Positions 12,032 through 24,460 are shown, counted from the stretch's first letter. The stretch is DNA of 64,000 nucleotides from Glutinoglossum americanum (GCA_020080175.1 JAGHQL010000142.1:1-64000); one strand, 5' to 3'. A program made the numbers and translations. The notes: generated by a model not told the origin, from the sequence alone.

Positions 12032-12482
12032 AGATTCACCGTAGGTTAGTGCACTAAACTAAACCTTTAATCTCTGAGTAGGTGTCAGAGCCGAGATGGT
12101 AGTAGTGACTGTAAAGTTTTTGTTTTCTTGGCTAGAGATACACAGGACAACACAACTCTTAAGAACATATCTTTCTGCCTGAACGACCCAATGGTAAAGT
12201 TACGGCATGGTGCTGTAAGCGAGCGCGGTATCAGCTATGTTAAATATTGGTTTTACGGTAGGAGGCACGTACTTGAGTGCGAGATGCGCCACTAGCCTCG
12301 TCACTCGTTGAATTGCCAGCCAGATAAGGGCTCGTGCCTCGCAAAACTAGAGCGCTATTTATGTCTCTATGGCGGCACCTGGCGCTAGATAATACAATCT
12401 AAGTTGCGTTCGAACTCTTCCCTACTGGCATGAGAACATAATCAGGAGAACGCGGAACTTCGTAATAGTAATAGCAACCCGA
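12032..12482. other. Intergenic 3'-3' spacer
   Basis: Spacer between convergent genes, mildly AT-rich. It probably holds both 3' ends; no gene seen. Confidence 0.4.
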
Positions 12483-14717
12483 TCATATGAGGGTAATGGT
12501 CTGCTCCCCCGCCCCACTGATTACCCCTGAGGCCTCTTCCTGACTCAGTTTCGCTACACCACACCTCCTGAAAACACCCCCACTAGTGCCAACTTCCCGT
12601 AAGAGAAGCCCGTACGAATGCGACTTAAGCCCCCTTGTATTGCCTAACCCCCTCGCACTCCCTAACCCCCTCGCATTCCCTGGCCTCTTCGTATTGTCTA
12701 TACCATTCGCATTGCCTATCCACAGGCAACAGCACTCACTAGCTACGGCCGAGTTGGTGTCCATCCATGCCTCATTACCCTCTGTACCGAAAGTGCCTTC
12801 CTCATCGAGTAGCTGCCCGGAAGTCTCCGTGGGATCTGGGGGGGCGTAAAACGCCTTGGTCAAAGGCCCTGAGATTAGGATTTCACCGCCGGACACTTGA
12901 CCCATATACCGAGGTCCAGAGTCCTGGACACTGGCAGAGAGTACTTCGGAGTGCCACTCCGTGCCACTCCCACCCAAGTCGTACACCTGGTTGTAGGTGA
13001 TCGCACCTTCGATGGAAGCCCAGCTCCATGAAGGCACTCTGTTAGCTGCTGGCCTTGTGGCGCTCTCGATAGGCCGCCACATCAGTGCACGGGGGAGTAA
13101 CTCGTCCCAGATTCCGGCTAGGTACGTCATTCTAGCTGAGTATCGCTCGGCTATGCTGGCGAGTGCTGGAAGGCGGTCGGACTCCTTGCTGATGCCCCGG
13201 CTGGCGAATTGCTGAATGATTTCATCCCAACCTTGCGACCCGGTTGACATAGTTGAATTGCCGACTCTCACGCCGGGAGTGATATGCTTCGTATTGGAAG
13301 GGGATAGCAGCACCTCCGTCATATTATTCACAGAAAACCCAATTCCTTTCCCTGGCCCAGATCCTTCTACCTCGCTATTATCTGGGCATTCCCACCCTAT
13401 TCGGTCTTTGCCGTAGTGCAACACCCGACGCGATAGCAGTCGTTCTTGCATCGTCCACGCACGTCTCTCAATCCTGGAGTCACCAAACTGAGCTAGCTGT
13501 TCAGGTCTCACATGAATGTCATACTCTGAAGCTGGATCTGCATTTATCTTGCAGCAAATGTCATTCTTCACGGACAGGCGTTCATGGAGAAAGCCGGACT
13601 GGCTGCCTTCGGCACCGGCAGCGGATATCGTCAACATTGCTCCCCCGAAAATATGGCCCATAATGGAAGATTGGCCTATCCAGTCCTCAATCGAGTCTTG
13701 AACGATGCACAGGGCATCAATCCACAAATACCGGGTGTTTAGGGCGCGAGTAACCCAGACAGCATCTTGGAGAGTCCTCGGAAGGCTTGCTAAAGGTATT
13801 CCTTGCATTCTTGCTGTTAAGGTCTCTAGCGTAGTAGTTAACATGGCGGTCGGATCACCCCAACAATAACTAAGGGCTATGTAATGTGCTGCCTGGCCGC
13901 TAGAAATGAATAAGACTGGTTCTTCCGTCCCATCTGGTGGCCCAACGTCGATGACCCTTTTAGGAAGAGGCGCTTCTTTTTCCACTCTACACGATTTGTG
14001 CTTGGAGAGACATTCTTGGAGCCATATCAACGCAAGATCCTTGCACCCAACAGACTTGGCATGCCAGGAGATGGTTCTTCCTGGCGGAATATATGGGGGA
14101 AGTGATTTCCTGAAATCACGACTGGCGGCTCGCGCCTTTAGATCATCCCGGTAATATATGTCGAAATTGAGCGCTCGGCCACCCGCGTATGCTGAGAAGG
14201 TGACGTTCCACGGACTGTTATGATTGAATACCTTCAACTGAATCGGGAGATTTTCATCGATACCTCGCTGGCCTTGTTGGAATTGTTGACAAAGCAGGTC
14301 GCACAATCGGCATTCTTTCGCCGAATCCATAAGCGCCTCGAACGAGTTATGATGTCGATATAGTGGTGCTTGGTCATCAAACCAGGGTGACGTTCCGCGG
14401 AAGGGGCATGCCTTACGACAAGCGGCTTTGAGTACAGGATCCTTTTGCTCCCATGATCCTCCTCTGGTGTCCAGATCTACATTCGGTGTAGTCCTCACAT
14501 CTCTAATGAATTTCAGGCATAAGTCACACAAAGGTGCCTTAGAATGCTGGGTCATCATCATAGGCGCTGCGTCCGGGTTTGCGAAACCGAGATGTTCACG
14601 GCCCGGATTCCTCGACGAAGGCGGTGAGTCGGTCAGACCCGGTTTATCAGCAGATGTAAGGTTCCCGGCCCCGTCGCCGCTTTCATGACGGCCAACGCGT
14701 CTCAGCCCAACGATCAA
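12483..14717 (-). CDS. HET-domain (heterokaryon incompatibility) protein, 744 aa
   Basis: An intact intronless frame. It starts with a polar segment and a cysteine-rich lead (CDLCLKFI, CPFRG, CRLCDLLC). The HET domain follows at about residues 255-420: LPKRVIDVG, HYIALSYCWGD, LPRTLQDAVWVTRALNTRYL, WIDALCIVQDS and IFGGAMLTISAAGAEGSQSG. Then come ERRAWTMQERLLSRRVLHYG, SDRLPALASIAERY, PSWSWASIEGAI and a final GVAKLSQEEA segment ending in EQTITLI. These are the standard landmarks of the family, whose members trigger cell death in allorecognition. All expected blocks are present in one frame. Near the C-terminus a six-residue repeat (GNARGL, GSARGL, GNTRGL) comes from an 18-bp DNA repeat at about 12630-12720 and interrupts the usual tail. 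The second possible start, at 14564 (MMMTQHS), is also plausible. Confidence 0.85.
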   Translation of the reverse strand: MIVGLRRVGRHESGDGAGNLTSADKPGLTDSPPSSRNPGREHLGFANPDAAPMMMTQHSKAPLCDLCLKFIRDVRTTPNVDLDTRGGSWEQKDPVLKAACRKACPFRGTSPWFDDQAPLYRHHNSFEALMDSAKECRLCDLLCQQFQQGQRGIDENLPIQLKVFNHNSPWNVTFSAYAGGRALNFDIYYRDDLKARAASRDFRKSLPPYIPPGRTISWHAKSVGCKDLALIWLQECLSKHKSCRVEKEAPLPKRVIDVGPPDGTEEPVLFISSGQAAHYIALSYCWGDPTAMLTTTLETLTARMQGIPLASLPRTLQDAVWVTRALNTRYLWIDALCIVQDSIEDWIGQSSIMGHIFGGAMLTISAAGAEGSQSGFLHERLSVKNDICCKINADPASEYDIHVRPEQLAQFGDSRIERRAWTMQERLLSRRVLHYGKDRIGWECPDNSEVEGSGPGKGIGFSVNNMTEVLLSPSNTKHITPGVRVGNSTMSTGSQGWDEIIQQFASRGISKESDRLPALASIAERYSARMTYLAGIWDELLPRALMWRPIESATRPAANRVPSWSWASIEGAITYNQVYDLGGSGTEWHSEVLSASVQDSGPRYMGQVSGGEILISGPLTKAFYAPPDPTETSGQLLDEEGTFGTEGNEAWMDTNSAVASECCCLWIGNANGIDNTKRPGNARGLGSARGLGNTRGLKSHSYGLLLREVGTSGGVFRRCGVAKLSQEEASGVISGAGEQTITLI
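12630..12720 (-). repeat. 18-bp imperfect tandem repeat inside the HET gene
   Basis: On the plus strand the unit reads approximately ccctaaccccctcgcatt, with two close copies and two or three decayed ones. It encodes the GNARGL-type hexapeptides on the minus strand. It sits in a variable part of the HET tail, so length polymorphism between strains is plausible. Confidence 0.6.
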
Positions 14718-15973
14718 GCTCTATACGGCGATTCCTGCTACAGGCCAATTTAGGCTTCGGAAGCCTCCGCTTGGACGAGAGACGCCTATTAAAATCTAAG
14801 TCTTGGCCAAGCTAACGGATAATTAACAACAGTTGGCTTTTTCCTAGTTTAGGTAGTTGATGAGCCGCAGAGAGCAGAAATGAGAGTTAATGTAGAAGAA
14901 CCAGCTGCCGCTTTTGCTTGGGGGCGTATTTTCGTAGCGCCAGATCTGATCAAAGCCTCTAAAGCAGCAGCTATCGTGTTACAATGCAATCGAATTCTAC
15001 TCAGCTAACTGCGCCCTATACATATTACTCCACTGCCATTTCACCGACCGAAGCATAACCTTCAAGAGCCACCATTCGTGTGAACACTTGGCGGCTCCGG
15101 ATCAAGGATGAGCTCGCGGTTCATGGAACGCATTTCGTTTATAACGATCCGACTCGAAGATGAGGCCTCCTTTCAGAAGCACGTGCGCGGACGGAAACTA
15201 TCTCGGCGCCTTTGCAGACAAACGGCTATCTACTATCGCTGAGGGGTACAAGAAAAGCGCAGGTACGGCTGTGTCACGCGACGAGAAGTCAAGTTTAAAT
15301 CGAACGTAAATGTGGTGATGCAGCTCCTTCCTAACGCGATGCGATGAGCCAAACGCCGAATGAGTCCTCCAATAAATGGGGCCAATGCAAAAATGGCTAC
15401 CCGTCCATTCCCCATCCTTTGCCGGCCGGTCACGTTCTGGCGCCTTCGTAACGGCTTCCTCCATTACCCTTTGCTGTTTCCCCAATCGTAGTTGTTTGAG
15501 ATTGAGCCACCGGTAGTGCCCGCCGGCCAGACCTCGGAGCACCCGGCGAGGACGCGTGAAGCACTATGCATACGGAAATACGGGGCTGGAGGACATGCAG
15601 GGCTGTCCCTCCCTTAAGCCCTATTCAAGCCCTCGATTTATTCGTTTGGTGGCCTTTGAGTGGATGTATTGGGTCCGACCGTCCGGAGCGAAAATGCGTG
15701 ACGAGGCTGGATTGGCGAGGCTGCAATATGCGTGAAACATGAGCCATGTTAATGTGGGGCCAAATTTCCCGTCAGCCTTGCGGAAGGTAACTGTACTTTA
15801 GACGCCGAGTTCGGTCGATCTTTCTAAGCGCTTCTGAGGCAGCTGGTGTTACATGCGTGTTCTGGTCTGTTTGTCGGGAGACTCGCTTGGATTCTCTTCT
15901 CATTCCCCATGAGGAAAAAAGTTGAGCTTGCCCGTTCACTTCTCCAAGTTGTAAAGTGAGTATATTTGGTGGC
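14718..15973. other. Intergenic stretch
   Basis: About 1.25 kb with no convincing gene. The stretch at about 14936-14978 resembles one near 7345-7385 (see that entry). A minus-strand frame at 15198-15542 has no recognisable motif and was not called. Confidence 0.4.
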
Positions 15974-18900
15974 ATGGACTTCAACGCTCTGAGAGAACGG
16001 GCCCTCTGTTCGGGAGCAGAGGGGGAGGCCGTCACAGTGAATACAAGGGCATTAATCGATAAGGTATTGGCAAGGTATTCGAGCGAGTGGTAAGTGAAGC
16101 GCTGTCTCTATCGCCTATCCTTGCAGGGCACATTGAAGCCCGCAACCCGCCTCATGTTCTCAGACTAATAGATAGTTCTCCCAAGGACCGTCCTGCGAGA
16201 GTTGGTCGCCAACGCTGCAGATGCCTGCGCAACAAAGGTTACCATCCGCTTCACTACATGGCAGCCCACCCTTGCGGAACCAATCGCGAGCAACCAGGTT
16301 CCTTCGCTCGAATATGCTATCCGCTACTCCACCTTACGCCGTCTTGAAGTAGCCAATAACGGAAATGCCTTTGCTGATAGTGACTGGAGGCGTCTCAAGA
16401 GCATCGCTGAGGGCAACCCGGACGAGCAGAAGATCGGAGCATTCGGAGTTGGCTTCTACAGTGTATTTGCCGATTGCGAGAATCCGCTCGTGCTGTCGGG
16501 GAGCCAAGGGCTGGACTTCTACTGGAATGGCAACGCGTTGTTCACGCGAAAGCTGCAGTTGAATGAGTACAGTTCTGAAACGTCCTTCGTGCTAGATTAT
16601 CGAGACAGCACGACTAAGGTCCCGGACCTAGTGGGATTATATCGGTTTCTAGCCACAAGCTTGACTTTTGTGAATTTAGATATTATCGAGCTGTGGCTAG
16701 ATAACTGGAATTTACTTGTTCTAACAAAGAATACGGAGGACCGTGTCGTAGCGGCAGTCCCGGCAGATATCAAGGCTACAACAAAAGGGGGCCTGATGCG
16801 GATTACCCAAGTACAGAGGGAGTTGGTGAGGATATCAGCGACAATGATATCCCCGATTCTCTCTGATTTCGAGAATACGTTAGCGGGGTTATCAACAGCG
16901 ACGAACCATCAGGAGCAGCTGGCCCAGAGAGTCTCTACAGCGAGTGTGTGCCTCCGTATGCTGAGTGCAAGCGTCTCTACTTCAGTGACAGGGCAGTTTG
17001 CAATGGAAATCGAGCGCGCCACGAGGAAACCGCCGCCGAAGAACACTAAGCTCGCTATCTTGCGATCGTCTAGTGCGCCGACATTTCTAAACGAAAAGGA
17101 CGCTTTAGGCATCTTTGACTCTATGATCCCGTCAAAGTCCGGGAGGATTTTCATTGGATTCCCGACACATCAAACTACCAGTTTGCTGGCTCACATCTCT
17201 TTGAATTCGGTTATTCCGACTGTCGAGAGAGAGTCAATTGATCTAAATGCGAGATGGGTGCGGGATTGGAATAAAGAGATACTACGCGTTGCGGGCACCG
17301 TTGCCCGAATAGCCTGGAATGACGAGATGAGAGACCTCAAAGAAAAGATGGAGCAGAGAATAGAGCCGGGAATAGGCCGATTCTCGGAGGTTCTAGCTGA
17401 AGCGACGCACGTCTTTAAACAGTTTGCATTTAAGGAATCAACCCCGTATCCCCTCGTCGGACAAATCATCCAGCAGACATTCTGGGACGCAGGAAAGGGA
17501 CCCATTAATATTTTTTCTAGCCACGGAGTGCTTCCTAGTGACCGAGTTCGGATCGCGGCGGACGGCGTGGCTGGGTTTGTGGATGGAATTCCGATCTTGC
17601 CGGAGCAGATCATTAATGTTGCAGAACCATTTGTGATGGGGCTGAGAGCCAATGGATATACCCCAGATATATCGATTGAGGATATCAGGAAGGAGCTTGG
17701 GGCCAAGGCTCTAGATAGCGGCCAGCTTCTAGAACTCTTGAAATGGGTTCAAAAGAAGGCTGCGATAAACTTAGAAGAGGCGAGGTCGGTACTTGCATCC
17801 GCACGCGCTTCGGTCAAGGAAACTGGAGATGGTGTCGAGATAACTCGATACATTACCCTGAGGTCGGTTAGGTACTATGTGAACGATGACCTTATCCCGC
17901 CCGAGCTGCCTGTGGATCTGGATACCATGCCTGTTGCGTATACAAAGATATTTTCTAGGGCAGAGCTTCATGGGCTTGGATGGCGCGAACTACCCCTGAA
18001 GGAATGGACTAGGTTTCTTATCAGTACTTCGCATTTTCCTGTGAAATACCGTGGCCTCTTTCCCCATTTCGACATCTTCCATTCCACAGAATTCGCTGGA
18101 AGTGTTCTGCGGATCATTTCAAGACGATGGAGTTACATTATGACTGAAGAGCAGCAAGCCATCGCGGACCTGCTTAAATTCAAGGTGATTATGCCAACGA
18201 AATTAGGGATGATGGCACCGACGAAGTCGTACCTAAGTTCCGTAACGCTCTTTCGGGACTTGGCAAACGTCATAGATTTTGAGGGCGTGAGCGAGACCGT
18301 ACTCGTAGCCCTCGGCGTACAGAAGATGGTAGAGCTGAGTATGGTGCTAAAGAGGTTAAAAAGCAGCAAGCCTGTGTCAGATGATTCTCCTCAGGGCACA
18401 GCCGGGGAGAAGTGGAGTTTTGTTGATCTGATCAACTACCTCGTGACCGTATCCGACCAGCTCACACCACAGCACATTGCGGTCCTACAGAATGCCAGTA
18501 TCTGCCATGCCGAGGGCAACAGGAGAAAATGGTACAAAGTCTGCGATCTCTACGAGCCTGCAGACACTCTGAGAGGCCTTGGCCTGAAAGTGCTGGATTG
18601 GCCAGCAACCTACAGACCAGGTGGTATAGAGGATGTATTCCTGCGAGACTTGGGACTTAGGCAGTTCCCCACCGTGCCAGACCTTGTCCAGATCATCGCT
18701 CAGGCAATAGCAGCGCACAACAAGGCGCTCGCCGACCGCGCTCTAGAGTATTTCGTGACCAGTTTCGCAGTTAACAGATACCATACGTTCAATCGATCAA
18801 GCATCAATACCACGTATCTTCCACTGGAACAGACGGAGGATAAGTACTCTGACCCAACACATTGTTTCACGAGCGAAGGAGCAGCCTTACTAGGATATCC

Positions 18901-20794
18901 GATCCTCAGAAGTGATCTGCACCCGCATGCATACAAGTTTGGGGTAGAGGCGGACCCACCGATATCTTGGTGCCTTACCCGTCTGGTAGAACACCCTCCA
19001 CGATCGATATGGGAGGCGGTAGCCGTCTTTTCCACTCTCGAGTGCCGGAAGCCTAGCGACCTTGAGAACTTGGACAAACAGGTGGGGCGTTCGAAATTTG
19101 TACCCATATTTTCAAGCCCTGTTACGGACGGAATCCTCGATGTGCAAACGGACTCGAACTCTCCCACAGTCCTTCGCTATGTCGCGCCTAAAGATTGCTA
19201 TGTTGGCGAGCCCGAGTCCTTCGCTAGGTTGTTTGACTTTGTGGGCTTCACTTCAGAAGGCAACCGCTTCCTGCAGAGGTGCGGAGCTCAGGTGAAGCCC
19301 TCCTGCTGGGACGTCGGGTATCGGTTTGTCCAACAGCCGCACAAATTGCTCGAAATGCTCACTGGTTTACCGGAAAATTACAAATATTGGCTGCAGTGGT
19401 TAGCGGAACAATCACAGCAATTGCAGAGGGATCCGGCGCTGTGGCAGCTGATGAGGGCGTCACAGTTTCTCCTAGGGGAAAAGCCTCAAGCAAACCAGGG
19501 GACTCGCAATGCCACGTCTCTCCGAGAAGCCTATATCCTAAAGAGCGCAAAGGAGGTTGTCATCGTTGACGATTATGCGGCATGGAAATGCTTTCGTAGC
19601 CAATTGTGCACCGCACCGCGGAATCGCATACTCGAGCAGTTCTATATTGATTTAGGTTCGGAGAGTTTAAGCAGGTTGGTGGAAGTGATCTACAATCTGG
19701 GCGGGGAGATCCAAGAACCCCTAGCCGTAATGAAGATGCAAAATCGGGTCATTGAGAGGGCAAGTTTCTTCCTCAGTGAAGTTGATCAATCAAACATCAA
19801 GGTCAATGCTGCACAATTAAAAGATGGCCTTACGGTGAAGGCTACACCGCACATCTCTCTACGGCGCACCCTCAGGGGCTATGGCGTCTCGCACGTCGAT
19901 TCGGTCACAGCCGCTGCGCCGCAGGGAGTTTCATCAATGGAATGGACGCTCTGGTTTACGCCAAAGGGCTGTCGCATCCCTGATGTTAGCATCGCTATCG
20001 CCAAGGTCCTCCTCCACCGCCCCACACTCAACATCCAGTTAAGCTTCGACAGCCTCCTGTCCATGGAAGTCAGAGCGCTTGAGGCTTACGGCTACGACGT
20101 CTCTCGGATCTTGGTCGCGCAGCAAGAGGAGCTCCTGATCGCCGAAGATCAGCGCCGCAAGGAGGAGGAGTCGAGGGCGAGACTGCAAGCGGAAGGTCTC
20201 CTGCCCGTGTCCACCGGCACAGATCGCTCTCCCTTTGGCTCGGGCAACTCGTTTGCCAGCGAATCGTCCATCACTCGCAGCCTCGACACGGCCATCGCGG
20301 CTTCGCGCGCATTCAAAGCATCCTATATCCACTCGGCCGGCTCGTCCCAGCAGGTCAAGGAGGCAGCAGCTAACACGTACTGTGACGTCCGGCCGGGGAG
20401 GGATCTCACTCTGGCGTCGATGCCCTCGGCAAGCAACGACAGTTCTCTCCCTCTCTTCCTACCCCGATCCCTCGTCCACAACGCCTCCTTTTTCGCCATC
20501 GAGCACGCCGATTCCATTCGCCAACTCACAGCAATACTACGCGTATGCGCAGATGCGCTTGGGATGTGGAGGGAGTGTCTACATCTCTTTTTCGAGGAGA
20601 CGGGCGTGACCGTGGCTTTTAACACTGACGGGAGTTTGTTTTTTAATTTGAGAGCGTGGGAGGAGTTGGGGCATGGGTGGAAGGAGGGAGGGGGGAGTAA
20701 GGAAGCGGAGAGGTTTTGGTTTGTGGTGTTTTGTCATGAGGTGGCGCATAATTTGATTCTGGGCCATGGGCCGGAGCATGGGTTTTGGACGTGA
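15974..20794 (+). CDS. Large GHKL/Hsp90-like ATPase-fold protein with C-terminal HExxH (DUF3684-like), 1574 aa
   Basis: Two exons, 15974-16089 and 16186-20794. The 96-bp intron has donor gtaagt, branch-like ctaat and acceptor cccaag, and it splits the Trp codon of SSEW|TVLRELVANAADA. Joining the exons gives 1574 codons. The N-terminus has an Hsp90/MutL-type nucleotide-binding fold: N-box ELVANAADA (near residue 43) and G-box GAFGVGFYSVF (near residue 120), as in the sacsin/DUF3684 group of fungal proteins. A long helical body follows without recognised domains. A charged coiled-coil-like stretch (QQEELLIAEDQRRKEEES) lies near residue 1370. Close to the end is a zincin-like motif FCHEVAHN (HExxH). 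In family members I remember, this motif is followed by a further conserved tail. Here the frame stops about 13 residues later at a sequence (ggacGTGAGTgacc) that also looks like a splice donor, and I found no matching tail exon. The C-terminus may therefore be truncated or incompletely modelled. Confidence 0.8.
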
Positions 20795-22426
20795 GTGACC
20801 AGTTCCTTTCCTCTTCCCTCCTCCCCGCTGCTCCTCCCTTAGGGCGGCAGCCCATCAATCCCGGGCAACCGCGGCAATCTTGCTTACGCGCCCTTTGCGC
20901 CAGGGAAACTCTCATCGTCAAGAACATTGGAAAATTAGATTCGAGCCCTCTTCTCCCCCACCCCACCTCGCTATTGCCTGCTAGTGGGGTTTACACTGGG
21001 TTTCCCGCGGTCCTGCCCCCCAGAACCATTGGAATTAAGAGGGACGGAGCCACCATGGGACTCGACAATGGCAGAGAGATATACGATGAGCACACTATGA
21101 ACGGCGGGAGCGCGTCAAACGGAATGGGGGGACCGAAGAGGGTGAGGAAATATCCCTGAAAGACGCACACCCGGGTTTGCCTCGGGGCGGTAGATCTGGG
21201 AGCGGTCTCCCACCAGTGAAGTTCGGAGACCTGTTGTTCCGTTGTTAAATATAGTGTGAACGCTTGGACCCGAGCATTAGGAGTTAGGAAGTGCGGATGC
21301 GCTGCTCTGGAGCATGCGTATCCACTGGGTATGCCACACACCCCTGTTCGCATGGATGTAAGCCTCACTGGCCGCGTGTCTCTGGACGCTCAGTTCTAGA
21401 GTCGCCTCAAGAGAGTCGAACACGACAGCCCTGCAGATTTGCCCCACCTAGGCTGTATCCTTGGCGAGCGGTGGGCACCCGTCAGCCTAGATTCTATTAA
21501 ATAAGACACCAGCATTCTCACATACGGTTAATAATAGCGCGTAGTCCGTACCTGACTCTACTTAACTGAAGACTGTGAGGCGTCTAGCTAACGGGAAGTA
21601 AAAGCGAGAAGTTTCCCATGGTAATTATGTGAGACGCTTTCAAGCAGCTCACCATCGCCAATTTTCGGGTTTCTATTATTCCGGACCCGGCGGTTGGCCG
21701 CTGGTGGTGAATTAGAGCAACCATGAAGTGAGTCACGAAGCGAATTGGACAGTCCAACCACGAAGCGACCTCACGACCTCGCGGGTAGTTGACCAACATC
21801 ATCAACCTCACATCAGCTATAGTACATGTACTAGGCGGAGAGTATTGGTTTTTCCGCTTAGCTTCTGGTGCTTCTTTGGCAAATTTTTGCTACGTCCTTT
21901 CCGCATGGTACTGTATATACCGCGGGAGAATTGCCGGGAATTTGGCTCACCACGTAGAATAGTACGGAGCGCGCTTGTTTGGCAATCGTAAGATACTAGC
22001 ATATTGAGTTTGTGGCGATATATTGGAGCGCCCGATTGACTTGAATTAGGCGTGGGATAAACCGCCACACACCGCCTAACTTACGAAGGGCAGAAACGCA
22101 CAGACCAAATCAGTCGACGAAGCTGATCATGCCCTAGGCAACCACTGCCTCGCCTTGCTAAAACGTGCCTCTAACGGAGCTCGTAGAGGCAGCGTCGGGG
22201 CCACCAAGTTTCCCTGTTGCAGGCATATGCCGCACGCACTGCAAGTATGCTCTCTAGTCGTAACACCCAATAAACGCCCGGTAGCTTCCTAGCATCAAAA
22301 CGCCAATGGGGCGCTGCTAGAACAGCTAAATGCGGAGAGAGTACCGAAAACGCAGCAACCCCATGCACTACTGGCTGGGGCTGTTGAACCGGGAATAATC
22401 TTTTGACTGGGCTGGTCTAGAACACC
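20795..22426. other. Intergenic stretch
   Basis: About 1.6 kb. An ATG in strong context at 21055 (ccaccATGG) opens a 34-codon frame that ends near a gtgagg donor-like site, but no following exon could be recognised. The rest shows no coding signal. Confidence 0.35.
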
Positions 22427-22758
22427 ATGGCTTTACTCGCCAAGCTACTTCGCCTCGCCGAAGATGGAGGTATTTGCTTTTCCTTAATTTCATTTCAAAC
22501 TCAAATTCGCCCCTTGTCTTCTTTTTTTGGTGATATATAGGGGGGATAGATCCCTTCTCATGTATTCATTAATGCTGTGACGTGAGTGCATCGCGTTGAT
22601 TCTCAAGCACCCGCAGTTCAACGGCATTCCACCCACCTGACATTCGGGCTCGTCTCGCGACTCAGCTCCACCGCTCCATAGCGGAGCTGCTTCGCTCGGG
22701 TAATTCTTGAGGTTATTTCCCTGACCCGGAGCCTCTCTTGGAAACGGGGCCCCCCGCC

Positions 22759-24014
22759 ATGGAAGATATCTGCGGAAACTTGACCGTACGGGTCAATGAG
22801 ACACTCTCCGTTCCGTGGGCAGACCTTGCCCTTGGGGGTATCCACCAATTTCCCCACACACCTAGGTCCTATCTCCGCTCGGATGAGCAGGCCCTCCTGC
22901 CGTGGATATACACGGTTATCGTCCTTATCGTGCATATCCCGACAGTGGTCATCCGGGTGGTGAAATGGGAGACTGTCCAGTTGTGGTGTTTGGCGTGTAC
23001 CTTTCTGACAGTGGTCGTCTATGCGCAGGCATACATCTCAACAAACTTCGCACCTGCACAAATACTCGTCTGGACACCGCTGATACTGCTTATCGATGCC
23101 GGCAGCATGGCGCAGATCTTTTTTCTCATCAGTCATGAGAATTATTTGTTGCTCCGTATCAGATGCTTGTGGATACGTATCAAGCACAAGCTTCGTGGTA
23201 CAAGTCCTAAAGAAGGTACGGATAGTGGTCTGGTAGTCCGGGCTCATTAGCAAACGGTTTCAAAGTATTTATAAGCTAATCACCGATTTCAGAAATTGAG
23301 ATGGCTAGCACGAGAGAAGAAGAGCGGAGGCAAGCGGAGCAAGCAACCAGATCCCAGTCTCACCAGGAAGAAACAAGAACGGCATCTAATGCGCTTGGCG
23401 TACCGCTTTTCCGAGACCTGTCGTTCTATATCGCCGTGTTGGCCCTCTTCCTCTTCCTTATCGTCTTCGTCCTGCAGGTATTAGGGTTGAAAAAAGCCAT
23501 GGATGGCAATAAAGCAGATATGCCACAAGTGCGGTGGTGTAGCCCAATCTTCCAGCCATTTGGTCTGGTCGTACGGGACGGAAATTGCAACATGTATCCT
23601 ATCGGCCAGAGCTCCAGTAAAGGGATCGGGTGCATTAATATCCCCGGGTATGAGCAGAAGCAATGGCTTCAAGGAACAGTTGCCGGCGCTTCCATCTCAA
23701 TCGTACTTGAGTTCGTCGACTTGCTAATCCTCATCTTCGTGGGTTCTAGCACTCGGCTACGAGGAGTAAAGATGAGGAGGCCGTGGTGCACGATGTTTTC
23801 GGGTTTGACGGTGCTGGGGGTAACGCTAATCCTCGGCGTGACCTATGCCTCCGAACTGCCCAAAGGAATAAGTCAGAAAATCTGGGTCGTGGTGAATATG
23901 GATCGACCGACTATATACGCGGGCTCGTTAATCTCTCCGGGCCTACGTGGTTCATTAATCGGGTGGAATGATGGCCTTTTCGCAAGTTGGGGTAATACGT
24001 ACTATGGCTATTGA
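22759..24014 (+). CDS. Six-helix membrane protein of unknown function (392 aa, two exons)
   Basis: Exons 22759-23215 and 23293-24014. The 77-bp intron has donor gtacgg, branch gctaat and acceptor tttcag, and it splits a Glu/Gly codon in phase 1; the reading frames match on both sides. The start at 22759 has near-ideal context (cccgccATGG). There are three hydrophobic segments in exon 1 (LLPWIYTVIVLIVHIPTVVI, LWCLACTFLTVVVYAQ, ILVWTPLILLIDAG) and three in exon 2 (FYIAVLALFLFLIVFVLQVL, ASISIVLEFVDLLILIFVG, MFSGLTVLGVTLILGV). A charged Q/E/R-rich linker lies between them. An alternative longer form is possible: a strong ATG at 22427 could begin a 43-nt first exon (22427-22469) spliced to 22712, which keeps the frame and adds about 30 residues. 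The family is not recognised, and no enzymatic motif is seen. Confidence 0.7.
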
Positions 24015-24460
24015 TTGTTGTCGGGAATCCTTTCGTTGCGGGTGGTTGGATTGCATTCCTGGGCGCTGTCATGTATTTGTGAGCATGTTTATAAAATAGC
24101 TTCCACTTCAATCGAGTCTCCATCGCGCGATCTTTTACTCTTCCTTCCTCTTTTACCCCAATCTCAACCTACGGGCCCCCGGACAGGCATCTCACGTATT
24201 GGCGTTGGTCGCAACCGCCTAAAGACTAGCCAACGCTATCTACACGTATTATATCATAAAGCTATATTCCCAGACTATTTTTTTCGCGACTCAAACAAGG
24301 CAAGAGAGAAGCTGGTGGAGGACAATGCGGAGGTTGGAATACTAGAACTAGACGGGAATTACATTCTGCGGGGGTGGCGGAGGTAATTATCTGGGGAAAT
24401 GAGAATGTAGACATAGGAAAGAGGGTTGGAAAACTAGATACCAAAACACTGACTTAGGAA
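24015..24460. other. Spacer between convergent genes
   Basis: Holds the 3' ends of the membrane-protein gene and the DUF4202 gene; no further gene recognised. Confidence 0.4.

Noticed and set aside
12630-12720. ccctaacccc strings suggesting telomeric repeats
   Set aside because: The units are 18 bp, in coding frame, and not pure CCCTAA; they are an internal repeat of the HET gene.
20785-21159. 124-codon frame after the large ATPase-like gene
   Set aside because: Read as a possible tail or new gene, but it lacks the expected family tail and any motif; its start lies inside the preceding gene.
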